Positions 11,901 through 30,781 are shown, numbered from the stretch's first letter. The stretch: DNA of 64,000 bases from Thunnus maccoyii (GCF_910596095.1 NC_056551.1:13843501-13907500), one strand, 5' to 3'. The notes: generated by a model not told the origin, from the letters alone. A program made the numbers and translations.

Positions 11901-12578
11901 AGATTAAGATGTGTGTTGAAGTGTCTGTTATCTTCATATGTGGGTTCACATTTGGTGAAATCCATGGATGAAATCAACCACAATTTCTGTTTCGAAGAGT
12001 GGATCTGTGCTCCAGTCGATGTCATGGGGGTGACGGGGTCTGATGACGGCTTCTTGATATGATAAGACTATTTTAAAAAGGTCCAGGTTTACTGTACACA
12101 CTGATAAACCGATTCCAGAGTGGTTTCATTAACATAAGTGTAAACTCAAACCCTTCCACGGCCGTCACAATCACCGGATCGTAATGTCATGTAGCCATTA
12201 TTTGAAGTTCTGAAGTCCAAAGCAGATTTCCACTGTCTCCAAAGAATTGAAGGTTTTCCATCTTGAGGAAGGGTCCATCATCCCAGTGCAAACCATTCAT
12301 AGCAGAGATCCAAGGAGGACTGAAGCTGCTCTGAAGGCAAAGGGTGGCCTAATCCCTCCTGGCCCATGTATATGTAGCCAACTCAGAATGTGCCAAAACA
12401 CTGAATACATAGATACAAAAGATTTTCCCTTAACACCTCACTGAGTTACAGAGCATGCAGACGATATGTCCAATGTCAAAGTGGTGTTAAATGTGGCAGT
12501 GGATTGTACAGACAAGCTTGTGTCAGTGTCGCAGCATTACCAGAGGAATGGTAGCAGTTACTGGCTGTCGAGCAGGCA
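8940..12578 (-). other. fam136a/gmcl1 convergent interval; probable long gmcl1 3' UTR
   Basis: No coding exon or recognised transposon lies here. Minus-strand AATAAA motifs near 10.99 kb and 10.32 kb (sense-strand ttttattc and ttttattg) would end the gmcl1 message 1.6-2.3 kb past its stop codon. A 13-bp perfect inverted repeat sits at 11486-11498 and 11612-11624. Confidence 0.4.
11486..11624. repeat. 13-bp perfect inverted repeat around a 113-bp loop
   Basis: tcatgcggcaagt at 11486-11498 is the exact inverse of acttgccgcatga at 11612-11624. It may be the remnant of a small transposon or a stem in the gmcl1 3' UTR. Confidence 0.5.
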
Positions 12579-15500
12579 TCAAGACACACTGCGGGTGCTG
12601 CTCTCTGGTTCTGAGGTGTCCGGCCGGTGGTCCGACTGGGACGACGTGTAAAGGAAGTTGCAGCACACGTAGAGGGGGAATGTCAACAACCGGCTGTCCA
12701 GGTTCATCACCACATACTCCTGAGTGATTGAAGGGAGGGGAGGAATTATTAAGCGAGTCTAGAGCAGCGTTTTATGAAGGGTAATGCAGTCACAACTGAG
12801 CCATCGCTCACTGACCTGGTCTTTCTCAAGGGTGAGAAGCTGGTAACCTGTTGAGCGACTGCAGACCAGCTTTCCACGGGCATCGAAGGAGGCAAGACGT
12901 AACCTGGACAAACAAGGAGTGATAAAAGTAGGTGAAAGGTTTTCCAAGACCAAATCTGCAGACAAACACATAATTAGGATTTATAACAAATAAATAACCT
13001 TGGTTGCACAAATCCAAATGATCTTAAATTGTTTCTCTTTATCTTCAATAACAGGTTAAAAGAATGCAGACAGTTATTTATTAGAATAGTAATTACACTG
13101 AATTCATTACTTAGATACTTATCATATTTAGTTGATATAAGATATCTGTGCAATAGTATAGTCAAACAGTTCCCACTTCTGTTGCAATTAAACTCAAACA
13201 TCTACACACTTACCTTTATTTCTACAATGTTCATTTGTTTCAATTCTGTGATGTTATGTCACTGAGTATTTGTTTAGTTTGAGACTCTTCTAGCAGATGA
13301 GTTAGATATGAGTAAATGTTCTGGGTTAAAGTTGAAGGCTCTACTGACCTGTATGCCAAGTGTCTCCGAGGTTGCAGACTCACAGCGCCCCCACATGGCT
13401 GACTGAGAGTATTCCTTTTGAAGAGTATGAAACGGTTTGTGTAGGTCACCAGCAGGTCAAAACCGAAGTTAAAGCCTGTCCACCGCCAGCAGTACTGAGG
13501 AGAAGAAAATGACTGATTTTCTCTGTAGAAGTTAAATGAAAAACATTTACTGTATGTGAGCTAAAATTACTGTAACAGTGAGACTGTCCTACTCACATCT
13601 CCATCTTTAGTCAGTTTCCTACCACACCTCATGCTGCTCAACTCAAACTCCTCTTTGTTAGCTTCCTGGGGACTAATGTTACACAGGCGCTTTAGTCAAC
13701 TCAACAGCATTAAAATCATATTCAGTTCACACAGTTCTTGTAGTTATAACAAGTTTCAAGAAGAAATCAAAAAGAAAGTTACTAGTCCACTACTAGTTTC
13801 AGGTTCTCACCCATTGTCATTGTCAAATTCTGTCCGCAGCATAGCAAACCACTGGTTTTTGTACACCGACGTTAACCAATCTGAAATAGAAAAATATTGA
13901 CGGTGCATAAACACATGGAACAATGCGATGAAATTGGTTTACTGCTTTATAGTTTGTCTTCAAGTTCCTATTTAATTTACGCAAGACTGTCTAATTCTAA
14001 ATGCTGCTCATTATGCGGTTCATTATTTCTAAAATGATCAACCAAGTAACATTAAATCAAACTGAATTTAAGAAATAAAATGCTTGAATCCAATTATTCA
14101 CTGTACTCAAAACCACTTTGCAGCTTTGATATTGGATGATGAAATTAAAGATTTCTTTTTTCCAGAGCACAGAAGAGGCACATTCATGATGAAATTATGT
14201 AGACAGAGCCACATCTCACCAGGGGGTAAAATGTTGTCTCTCTCCAGGATGCGTGCAGAAGCGAGGTCGTTGATGATATACTGAAGACGGACGTACTTGA
14301 ACACTGAACAAAAAGGTTCCCCCTCCTCTGTGTTCAAGAAGGGCTCTTTCTCACACAGATCTGCAGACAAAGGTCAAATGGAAACAGAGTCAAGCATCTG
14401 CATGTAGCATAGGAAGATACTATTTCATAAGTTGTGGTATTACAGTACCTGTCCTGCGTTTGCAAAGCCAGGCATCGGCATCAGCCAGGAGCTGCTTGAT
14501 GGGTCCGTCCCATGATGGATTGAGCTGCAGAAACATCCACTAAAGAGAGATGGAATTATAAATAGACTCAATAAAAAAAGACTGACTATACAGCGAATGT
14601 GTCTGGGAGCGATAAAGTACATGATTTATCCTTGTACCTTCTTCAGAGCGGTGTACACATCCATCTCCACTTGCATGACAAACAGGTCTGACGACTGGAT
14701 GAGCTGCTCCATCACTTCTGCCCTGTAAATGCAGTGTAGACACAAACAGTGATTACATGTTCATAGACAACATATTTAGTTTTTTACATTAAAATAGTCA
14801 CAGCACTGCACCCGACTGAGACAATTTAACTCAAGGTTTTCTCCACTTATTGTCCAATTTATATTTCGGAAGTACTAACAACAAGCTTTGTAACAATATA
14901 CAATTTGATTCGGTACCTTAATTTATTAAGTTATTTAATAAAGATAGAGTTATTATTGTTATTGTTAGACAAAGACATAAAAACTGACGGATTATGAGCC
15001 AAGTACACATACCCGAGTTCTTTCATCAAGTCGACATTTTGGTGTGTCATCAGGTTGTTGAGAAGCCACTCAAGACACCTGAAGAAAGAGATACACAGAC
15101 ACAGTAACGGTATTATGTTAAATACACTCTAAAAATGACACACTTTTCTATTAGTGCTTGTGATTTTTTTTTTTTTTTTTTTAAAAAGGTGAGATAAATC
15201 AGAATCTGACTTTTTCATGACGGAATCCAGGCCATAGATACTTGCACAAGCATAGTAACCACACACAGTCTTCACACTGATGTTTTCCTTCATTGTCTCT
15301 CCGCACTGCTGGATCAAGCCATCCTGTGAATATTAACAAACCACGAGACTTGATTCAGTTTTGTATTATATAACTGCATTTATACAAAAATGAAGATTTT
15401 CTTTTGAGACAAAAAACTTTCTTCTTTTCAATTTACTGACCAGCTGTAGCATACAAGCAGCGGCAAGTATACTGACGACCCTGCTGGGCTTGATCAGAAC

Positions 15501-16256
15501 ATCGTCCCGGTACAAGGATCCAAATACGACCTGTAGAGCTACACACACAGAACAGTAAAGTGTTATCAATAAATCACATAAACAGACCAACCAACACTGA
15601 TGATGGCTAGTTGCTGTGACTAACGTCCTCTCACCTTCTGTGTCGATATTCTGGTCTGGGATCTCCAAATTGATTTCCATCATGTTGGACTCCTTCCAAG
15701 AGCCGCTGAACATGCTGGAGAAATACCCTGACTGCCAAAAGCAAGAAAGAGGGAGTAAAGCGTAAATTTTATGAATAACTCACATGAAATATTATATCAT
15801 CGACCGTTTAAGTGGTGTTTTTTTTTTTTACCTGGCACAGGTACACTTTGTGGAGATTCCACTCCTGTCCCAGGGCACAGATTCGAATGTCGCTGTTTTC
15901 CCCATTTAGGAACAAGGTTTGATAAATGTATCGTGATGTGCTTTTCAGTTTCTTCCTGTTCACGTTTGCAAAACACAGACAAACAGAGGAGAGAAAAAAA
16001 AAGCAAAGATGAGGCAACATTATTGACAGCTTAAACATATTTGACACTGACTTGATCACTGGTCTGTTGACCTGACTTGCCTGCGAGGTGTATCTAGTAT
16101 GGCATCGTCCTCCTCTTGTTCACTGTCACAGTCACACTGGGCATTTCGTTTCCTCTTCTTACACTCACATCCATGTTTGCGGCTGCCACTTGTGCCTTCT
16201 GCAGCCTCCTCTGGTCCCTGAGAGGGGGACTGAAACCTGCTGCCCAGACTTCCCAT
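12579..16256 (-). CDS. gmcl1: germ cell-less homologue 1 (BTB/BACK protein)
   Basis: This is a BTB-BACK protein of the nuclear envelope and plasma membrane. Family members act as CUL3 substrate adaptors, and Drosophila Gcl is needed for primordial germ cells. Coding exons in transcript order are 16256-16081, 15955-15832, 15731-15635, 15538-15441, 15323-15211, 15078-15013, 14722-14638, 14539-14449, 14360-14220, 13880-13811, 13672-13597, 13494-13349, 12903-12816 and 12719-12579. Phases close to 503 aa (human 515). The N-terminus MGSLGSRF keeps the MGS myristoylation-type start. A Cys- and Lys/Arg-rich segment follows (CECKKRKRNAQCDCDSEQEE). The BTB lies at about residues 70-190 (MFSGSWKESNMMEINLEIPD, FGSLYRDDVLIKPSRVV), then BACK. 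The first coding intron has a GC donor. The start ATG lies in the second exon. Confidence 0.95.
13905..14090. repeat. intronic segment duplicated in gmcl1 intron 1
   Basis: gcataaacacatggaacaat, actgctttatagtttgtctt and accaagtaacattaaatcaa recur in order at 16791-16905 and 18105-18160. There the copy is interrupted by a Tc1 element. It is either a partial intragenic duplication or an unrecognised dispersed repeat. Confidence 0.65.
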
Positions 16257-16790
16257 TTCTATACTTCCAAAGAAGACATAACACAAACAAAACAACTGTC
16301 AAAAATAACAGGTCAGCTATGCTTTATCTTGACATTACAACACAGCTACATAGATCAATATATATCAATATCATAAGAGTAGATATTGTTTGGGACTTTG
16401 GCTTTGGTAGTAATGTATTTTCTTTTGCTTGTTTAGTTTATCTCTCTTTAGGGGGGCGACTAATGTTTAATTTAATTCTTTTTTCAATTCATCATTTAGT
16501 ATAAAAATAGTTAAAAGTGACACAAACCCAAGGTGAAAATTGCTGATTTAATAATGTCATAATCTCAGATCACTTGTTTTGTCAAACTAAAAGTTAAAAT
16601 TTACATGTCTTCAATGACAATGATACAAAAGAAGAAAAACAGCACATTTATGAACATGTGAAGCTGAAACAAGATAATGTTTGCCTTTTTTTGTCTTGAT
16701 AGATGACTTAAATTATAGTTTGTTTATAAAAACTAATTATCTGTCAGTAGATGAATCAGTTAATTGACCATTTGTTTCATGCATAAACAC

Positions 16791-18165
16791 ATGGTTACTA
16801 ACAATGTGATGAAATTTTTTTACTGCTTTATGGTTTCTCTTCAAGTTCCTGTTCAATTTGAGAAAGACTGCCTAATTCTTAATAATACTGCGCATGATGA
16901 AATAAGATAACTTAGAGACAGGTGATAAATTACAGGAAACCCCAACATAAAGTGTCTTAGTAAGGTGTTGAGCCACCACGTGCCACAGTTTCAGTGCACC
17001 TTGGCATTGATTCTACAAGTCTCTAAACTCTTCTGGAGGGATGAACACTATTCTTCCAAAAGATATTCCCTCATTTTGTGTTTTGATGATGGTGGTGGAG
17101 AGCGCTGTCTAACACTTTGATTCAAAATCGCTCATAGGTGTTCAACTGGGTTGAGATCTGGTGACCGTGAAGGCCATAACATATGATTAACATCATTTTC
17201 ATACTCATCAAACCATTCAGTGACCCCTCGTGCCCTGTGGATCATCCTGGAAGAGACCACTCCCATCAGGATAGAAATGTTTCATCATAGGATGAAGGTG
17301 ATCACTCAGAACAACTTTATATTGATTTGCAGTGACCCTTCCCTCTAAGGGGACAAGTGGACCCAAACCATGTCGGCAAAATGCCCCCCAAAGCACAACA
17401 GAGCCACCAGATCCCCTCACTGTAGGGGTCAAAGCATTCAGACCTGTACCGTTCTCTTGGTGCACACTTTATCTGACCATATCACTTTTTTCCACATCTC
17501 TGTAGACTAGTGCCTATTGTTTTTGCAGCACTGATCTCTCAAATGTGCATTCATCTTCGTAATGAGGGGTTTATGCACTGCAACCCTACTATAATATCTC
17601 TCTCTGCATAATTGTCGACAGACTGTTCTTGCTGACACAGTCTGATCATGTTCTGCATTGACAAGCTCAGTCATCTGAGGAAGTTGCTCTTCTGTTTTCA
17701 TCACAGTCATCAAATGTGCACTCTCGACCACAACTTCACAACCCTACTAACTGATGTCTTTCTCATAGATCTAGATGCAGATGTCACGTAAGTCACTGTT
17801 CCTATTGAAACACCAGCCAGCTGAACAGTCTTTGTGACTGAAGTTCCTGCCAAACGTGCCCCAACAATGAACCCTCTATAAAAGTCATTTAGATTGTTTC
17901 CTCTTTCCATCTTTATACAAAATCAGGATCAACAGGTCCTGCTCAGCATTATTATACATACCAAAACATGATTGAATGTCAATTGCACCATGCAATACAC
18001 CTGTGTGGAAGCATCTGCATTCGTTATGTTTCTCCAATCCAATTTATTCAGGTTTTTCCTTTAATTTGTCACCGTCTGCATATATAACTGGGCTTATTAT
18101 TTCCAGAATTATTAACCAAGTAACATTAAAGCCAATGCAAACTTAATTTAAGCTAATGACTGAAA
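16791..18165. repeat. second copy of the 13.9-kb segment, split by Tc1
   Basis: The left part (16791-16912) and the right part (18083-18165) together line up with 13905-14090. Identity is imperfect, so the duplication is not recent. Confidence 0.6.
16913..18082 (-). mobile_element. Tc1-like (Tc1/mariner) transposon, degenerate
   Basis: Inverted ends are recognisable: ggtgataaattacaggaaac on the left and the inverse of tttcctttaatttgtcaccg on the right, near TA dinucleotides at 16913 and 18081. On the minus strand three open stretches match a Tc1 transposase in order. They are an N-terminal helix-turn-helix region (about 17.7-17.9 kb; DFYRGFIVGARLAGTSVTKT), a linker/second HTH (17.5-17.7 kb), and the catalytic part (17.2-17.47 kb) with GSVVLWGAFCRHGLGPLVPL and LFQDD. 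The reading frame is broken several times, so it is inactive. It lies in gmcl1 intron 1. Confidence 0.85.
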
Positions 18166-18467
18166 TAACTAGTCATCATATCCCATTTTTATTTAGGTAT
18201 TTTGTAAATAAACATTGGAATATTTTACTTTATCAATATCACCATGTCCACCCAAATAAATGAAATATTGATATATGGTGGCTGTTATCATCTGCCTATC
18301 TAATTGAAAGAAAGGCAGACAAACTTGCATTTTAGAGTCTTAGTGCACAACTAAACAAAGCCTGAATGAAGTTTAAGTGGCTGCATATGTCCATGAATTC
18401 CTTAAGCATATGCACACCATATGTACAGTATTTTCGACATTGCATAACAACGGCTTAGCTAACTTAC

Positions 18468-18850
18468 CTGATGAAATATCAGAGGGCCAGCGGAGGTATG
18501 GTTAATTTGAGGTGTAAACAGCGGCTGATAATCTCAGGTCAGTCTGCAAGACAGTTGACGAGCCAGTTGAGGATGAGCTAACCTCAAAGCTAGCTTAGCT
18601 GCCGAATTCACATCCAAAAAAACAAGACGGAAACAATAACAGCTTCGCCTCTGACAAGCTGCTCCTCCACACAAGCCTCCACACAGCAATACCGTCTTCG
18701 GTCCCAGTTACATTTTTTTCTCTAAATTAGTGCAAATATGAAGCCAGAGGCAGAAGCTGGTGTTCAACTACCTTAAAAAACTGCGGCTGCTTTTGTTGTT
18801 CTTCTTCTCTCGGTAGTTACGGGTAACATTTCTACGTCACAGGTGGCCGC
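18468..18850 (-). promoter_or_regulatory. gmcl1 noncoding exon 1 and promoter
   Basis: On the minus strand a strong donor, CATCAG|GTAAGT, ends at 18468 and would pair with the acceptor just before the ATG exon (AG at about 16260). The upstream 300 bp are CpG-enriched (ggtagttacgggtaacatttctacgtc region). The exon is noncoding because the first ATG matching the human N-terminus is in exon 2. The transcription start is probably near 18.75-18.83 kb. Confidence 0.5.
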
Positions 18851-19502
18851 TGTGCTAACTAGCGCCGCTCAGTGTCAGACAGACGAATTACACAAGTCGG
18901 CCAATAAAATAATCACACAGGACGGGTTCACAATTTTTCAAATCTGTCTTAAAACAATAGTCAGTTGCCCGAATAGATTTCTCCTGCCATAATTATTCCT
19001 CCTGTTCATCCATTAGAAGGCCCTACTAAACAGCTGAACTGTACTGTTATCAAACTGGACTTTACTCGTTTTATCCCTGCACTTGTCACTATCATAGCCT
19101 ATATTTCATCAAATTGGACACTCTGAACATTGTACATTTCATTCGACCTCCACTGTAACATCATTTAATTGTTTATTGCACATGTCACATTTCATTTTTG
19201 CACTTGTCACCTTTAATATATATCTCATACACTTCATTTCTTGGTCTGTAGCACAGTCTCTATTTCCTTTGTACAGTCAATAGTTCATTTAAAGTTTTAT
19301 ATCCCATTTAAAAACGTATTCTTTTTTGTAAATAGATTTTAAATTTGAAATGTTTCATTTAATTTTAGTAATACTTTGTCATCATTATTATTACCTTACT
19401 CTTGTTCTATTTTTATTCTTTTATGGTGCGTTTGTGGGAGCAAACACCAGGACACATTCTTTGTATACTTGAATACTTGGCTAATGAGCAGATTCTGATT
19501 TT

Positions 19503-19930
19503 GAAGATCCCTTCATAATGCACTTACAATGTAAGTGATGGGGGCCAAAATCCACATTCTGTGCAAAAATGTATTTAAAAGTTTATCTGAAGCTAATATG
19601 AAGCTTCAGTCCAATGTCCAAATGAGTCAAATCAAGTAGATACCTTTCAATGTTACAGTCCTTTTAGTGCCAAAGTTCCTCTTTTTGTTACTGTACTTCC
19701 ACCCCGCAGCTCAACAGGGAAACACTGTCTGAGGAAACAAAAAGGGAATTTTCTGCTAAAAGACTGTAAATGTGGCAGATATCAATTTCATATGACTAAC
19801 TCAGACTGCTGAAGCCTAATAGAAGCTTCAGATAAACTTTAAATGCATTTTTGCACAAAATGACAGTGTGGACACACTGGATTTTGGTCTCCATCACTTA
19901 CACTGAAAGCACATTTGAAGGGATCTTTTA
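19503..19930. mobile_element. MITE family 4 with ~50-bp inverted ends
   Basis: The left end gaagatcccttcataatgca ... gtaagtgatgggggccaaaa is mirrored on the right by ttttggtctccatcacttac ... tgaagggatctttt. The inner arms are also symmetric (gcaaaaatgtatttaaaagt versus actttaaatgcatttttgca). It has no coding capacity. Confidence 0.8.
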
Positions 19931-22900
19931 ATAGCCAGTATGAACAGGAGGAAAAGATTACAGCAAGGAAAAGCTCTTTCATTGTTCATATGGGCAACTC
20001 ACTGTTGTTTTAAAATAGACTAAAATATTTGTGAACCCATCCTTGAATCTGAAATGAATAAAAATTGTTTGTTTGCTTATGCCTCGACTGTTTTCTCTAC
20101 CTGAAATAACCACGCCGTACTTTAGATTTACCTTAAGACTTTAAACTGATATTAATCATCCCATGAAATATAAAAAAATGAAAACTTGATAACAAATCCT
20201 ACACATTAGTCCCTCTGAACAGTAGTTGAACCCTACTGACCTGTCTGCCTGGATCCTCCTGAGTCCAAAGAGCACTGCCAAATCAGCCAACTCTTTAGCC
20301 TTGTATGTAAAGTTTGGAGTCTTTGCGTAATGCAGACTGTTATCACAACTGCATTCAAACTTTTAGGAGGCAAATTATTATACTTTTATATCATTAAATC
20401 ATTGATGTGCTGAGAAATTATCCAAAACATTTTATTTATGAAATGCTTTTCTTTCTTTGTTTTTTTAATTGATCTGAAAGAATAACTTAAATATTTTTGA
20501 ATCAGTATCTAAAGCAGAGGGTGAAGCAACCATTCATTTTTGTGTAATCACAAAACACAAAAGTCAAGCTAGTATTATGTTAAAAAATGTGAACCTACAC
20601 TCTCTGCTGGCTGAATTCAGAAGCAAAAAAGCAAACGAAAAACAGCATTCATTTTATTATATATTAGTAACAGTATGACTATTTTAATACATATTTTACC
20701 ACACATAAAGCACATTGCTTTGTTTTTAATAAAGTTGTTGTGGGTGGTGATATAAATGGACAGACGACTGGTTACAAGTAATGCAACATTTTTTAAACAT
20801 ATAAATGACAGATGTATGTTGTTCTATCAAATTCAAACTCTGTCACAAATAAAGATCTTACAGAGACAGGAGAAGAAAGAAAATATACTCATGAAAATAT
20901 ACGGTTGTGTGTGAAACAACAGGCTTCCCTGTGATGTTGAAAAGCTTTAACCTGTACATCGGGGTTGAGAAAGAGTCACTGCGTCCAAGGTGGCCAGTTC
21001 ACAAAGGTATTTCTTGTTTCCAACCACATCAAAACCTCTTTCACTCTCTCACCCACACACAACTCTGAATAACCCATGTAAGTAGACCAAGACCTCACTG
21101 AATAAAAGCTAAACTAACATCCGGATTGGATAAAGTGTTTAGTCTACAACCATCTTCAATACCCAAAACATTTCCCAGTTTCTACAGACAATTTGAGATT
21201 CATCAGAGGTGGTCACCTTTCAAACACTTGAGGAAATAACTACAAACATAACCCTTGAAAGAGGGGAAAGAACCTTGCACAATGAATTAATTTTTGAAAG
21301 TAGTACTCACTCATACTAACGACTCAATAGACATAAATTTATTCATTATCTATACACGTAATAGTTGCATCAAGGCTAGTTCTAACAATACAAGTAAGCT
21401 TCTTTATTAATGTGACTGCAGGTATTTCAGGAAAATATTCCTATTCTTCCATAAAGATGACACTTAAAGTATTTTTACAAAATGGTATCTCATAAATAGA
21501 AATATGGCCTTAAATAAGGTTGCCCTTTACTCCATTTTCTCTTTTTAATGGCTTGAATGAATAACATTTAACTTCATGAACATTTAACAATGAAACTGAA
21601 ATCTTGAACGTAAACCCCCTGCAGGATTATCTCTCCTCCAAAGCTCTCCAAAGCTCGGTTGATGAACAAATAGTTTCTAAATAATTATGAATATACAACA
21701 CTCAGCTGCCCTCCAGTGGTATCCTTGTATTCTAGTCATGACAGTAGATTGAAATACTGTAGGAGACAGAAAAAGAGTCACAAGATGTATATATGTGGTA
21801 AATTTTTGTGGTGAAACATTGTGTTTAGCAGTGAGTACAGGTATAAATTCAGGGAAGCCATGGGAACATTCACCCTGTTTTGATGCATTTATTTGTCAGA
21901 AGTCACAAGAGGACTGACAGATAATTGGCTAAGATCTAATGACCACACTTCATCAAGGAGAAAGATTCAAGCACCCCTGTCGGTGAAGTCAAACACCCTG
22001 CTTATGTGCAATGAATTCAGCCCAAGCAAGAGGTGTGTCCAGATCTATTATAGTTAATATTTGTCCTTTATTTCACATACAGTACACACAGGAATGATAA
22101 TGAAATAAATTAAAATTCTCTGCAGTGTATCTTGGTGATGTGTGCTTTGAATCTTGAAGTGAGATACTCAGTCATTCAGCTGTGCTGTTAACCAGTATTT
22201 TAATTCCTCTCTATCCTGACACATCCAGAGTTTTCTTATGTACATTTAAATTTGTTTGTTTCCATTTTTACTGAAGGTGCTGCTGGACATGGTTTGTCAG
22301 TGTGACTGGATGGCCAGAGTTTGCCCTTCTCTTGAATACAACACACCCACAGCTTTGTGTGTTTGCCCTTGCATCTGTAAATCTACATTATCTAGTAACA
22401 AAAAATGATTGATGCAAAGAGACTTCCAGAAATTATAAGTATATGAAGGAGAGATTCAAACATGCTATGAGGTGCAATAGGGAATCATCATGGAAGAAGG
22501 GTAAAAGTCTTTCTGGATCAAAGCAATTCAAATTATATCATATTCATAAGACAATATTAAAATCAGATTTTTGGGGGGTAAGGGAAAGCATAGACTTCCT
22601 TGTTGGTCATTTAATTTTTCTGGGTAAATTCAAATAAGATGGCACTTTTTGTAAAGAACAATGGAATAGAATAATGTATTAACTATGTGCGCTATTCATA
22701 AATGACTGTAATGTTGTCAAAACATTATTTGGTACTTCAACAGTAGTTATCTCTTAACACTTTTTTTTTTAATTAAAAAAAATAAAATGTTAAAATGCCT
22801 CAAAGGGCAGTATATAGAAGGTTGTATAATGCTGCCTTTTCCTCTATTTTCTTTATGTTGTGTGTTTTATGTTTTTAATTGATGTAGCACTTTTTGATTT

Positions 22901-22935
22901 ACTACAAATGAAAAGTGTGGTACAAATTAAATGTA

Positions 22936-23030
22936 TTATTATTATTATTAGTAGTAGTAGTATTAGTAATAGTAGTAGTAGTATTACTACTAGGACTAGT
23001 ACTACTACTACTACTATTTATTTATTATTT
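22936..23030. repeat. (ATT)n(AGT)n/(ACT)n compound microsatellite
   Basis: att repeats run into agt and then tac/act repeats, so the tract is partly self-complementary. Confidence 0.85.
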
Positions 23031-23211
23031 TTTTTCAACTATTAGTTCATTGGAGTAAAGTAAAATGTACATCTTTAAACAAAAAAGCACTCTGAGGAAT
23101 CTACCGGATGTGACGTATAGATATGACGTCCCACTTTATAGGCGTGGCTCTGAGAAAGCAGCCAATAAACGACGAGTGCTTGTTTCACAACATTCCAATC
23201 GGTCCCGCCTT

Positions 23212-23409
23212 ATTTTTTTCCCACCCGCATTCCATGAAGTCCCGCCTTACTCTACCTCTGATTGGCTAGTACTCGTTGCCTTCGTTGGTCAGATTGGTTA
23301 GATTTAGATATGAGGAGAGAGATGATTGGATTAGACTAAGGAAATCAAGGTCAGAGCCAATCAGAGGTAGAAAAGGGGCGGGTCTTCCCAGAATGCGGGT
23401 GGGAAAAAG
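23212..23409. repeat. palindromic CCAAT-bearing element, copy 2 (ggcx promoter)
   Basis: The ends atttttttcccacccgcatt and aatgcgggtgggaaaaaga are inverted copies. cctctgattggct is mirrored by agccaatcagagg. It is homologous through its whole length to 4744-4943 (shared gttgccttcgttgg, ggttagattta/ggttaggtgta, atgaggag). It ends 193 bp before the ggcx start codon and supplies several CCAAT boxes and a ggggcggg GC box. Confidence 0.75.
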
Positions 23410-23601
23410 ATAACGCATCTGTCACACACAGTTCTCCTCCTATGTGTGTGTGCGTGTGTGTGTGGACTGTGACACGTAACTTTGTCCGATTCATTGACGT
23501 GACCAGGCAGGACACCCCACCTGGGTCCGGAGGAGCAGACAGAAGGGATCTTTCTGACTGTCCCGAACCTAAATCCGGGTTTATTTTGAACGTCTTCTAG
23601 C

Positions 23602-29873
<6,272 letters not shown>

Positions 29874-29935
29874 AGCTGTTGCTGGGACCAAAGATGCCGT
29901 TACTGTCGCCTCCAAGTGCTGCATCACACATTCCA

Positions 29936-29960
29936 GATGTGTGTGTGTGTGTGTGTGTGT
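29936..29960. repeat. (GT)n in ggcx 3' UTR
   Basis: About twelve gt repeats lie 65 nt after the ggcx stop codon. Confidence 0.85.
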
Positions 29961-30699
29961 TATTACTACTGGACTGTTACTACACGGGGACATTGCTACC
30001 CAGTAATCAAAGGATTTTTTAATTTTTTATGCATCTGAAATGTTTGGCACTTCAGATTATTTCCAAATGCAAAGTCAGTATTTTGTTATAGTTTTTTTTT
30101 TAAATTTGAATTTATGCAGAGGACACATTTATCATAGTGGCAGCAAAACCAGAATACTGTATATTAACAAGTGCACTGCTTCACTGTGCAAGATTACATT
30201 TCCTGTTCAATTTTGCCTCAGAGTTTTATAATTGCAATGATGGCTGGGTGACATCACTACACAGCAATATTTAACTTTAACAGTAAAATAAAAATCCATC
30301 AAAAATGAAAGATTTTAAAGTCTGCATTATAGAACAAAGGACTGTATTTTAAATGTTAAGCCATGAGGCATTAATGCAGTTTGTTTGGTGAGACAAGGTG
30401 AAAACATGACTTAATGATGAATTGTTTGTTTTTATGGGGCCAGATTTTAGTGACAATACTGACATGAACAGGATCCGGTTGGTTGGTCGATGACGACTCC
30501 TTCTGTTGGTAAATTCTCAGTTAATTGCTCGGCTTTAATTCTCAATAATTGTGGCTCAGCAGTAGAAGCAGATTTATAAATATCCAGTATATGAGGAGGT
30601 ATACTCTGCTTTCAAAGAGTTTTCTGTTCTGTGCTTTTATGCCCTATAATGTGAGAAAAACTGACAGCTTGTCAATCGACGGCTTTTTGTCATTTTTAT

Positions 30700-30705
30700 A
30701 ATAAA
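30700..30705 (+). terminator. ggcx poly(A) signal
   Basis: AATAAA lies about 830 nt after the stop. An earlier AATAAA near 30287-30292 may be used as an alternative. Confidence 0.55.
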
Positions 30706-30775
30706 GAACTTGTGTTAATGAACTTGATAAAATCAACTTTCAGTGTGACGAAGGAGGTTTGTGGAAATAATGAAT

Positions 30776-30781
30776 TTTATT
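30776..30781 (-). terminator. snx24 distal poly(A) signal
   Basis: A minus-strand AATAAA lies 71 bp from the opposing ggcx signal. If used, the snx24 3' UTR is about 2.2 kb and the two convergent transcripts end almost back to back. Confidence 0.4.

Larger units (their letters stand above)
18851..23211. other. gmcl1-ggcx intergenic region
   Basis: About 4.4 kb between divergent genes. It holds one long inverted-repeat MITE (19503-19930) and a compound microsatellite (22936-23030) preceded by a LINE-type tail (ctacaaatgaaaagtgtggt). The rest, 19.95-22.9 kb, is AT-rich single-copy-looking DNA with no gene recognised. Confidence 0.55.

Noticed and set aside
13597-13665. Shorter gmcl1 exon using acceptor CCCCAG
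   Set aside because: It breaks phase with the preceding exon. The acceptor 7 nt upstream restores frame and the conserved GPQE residues.
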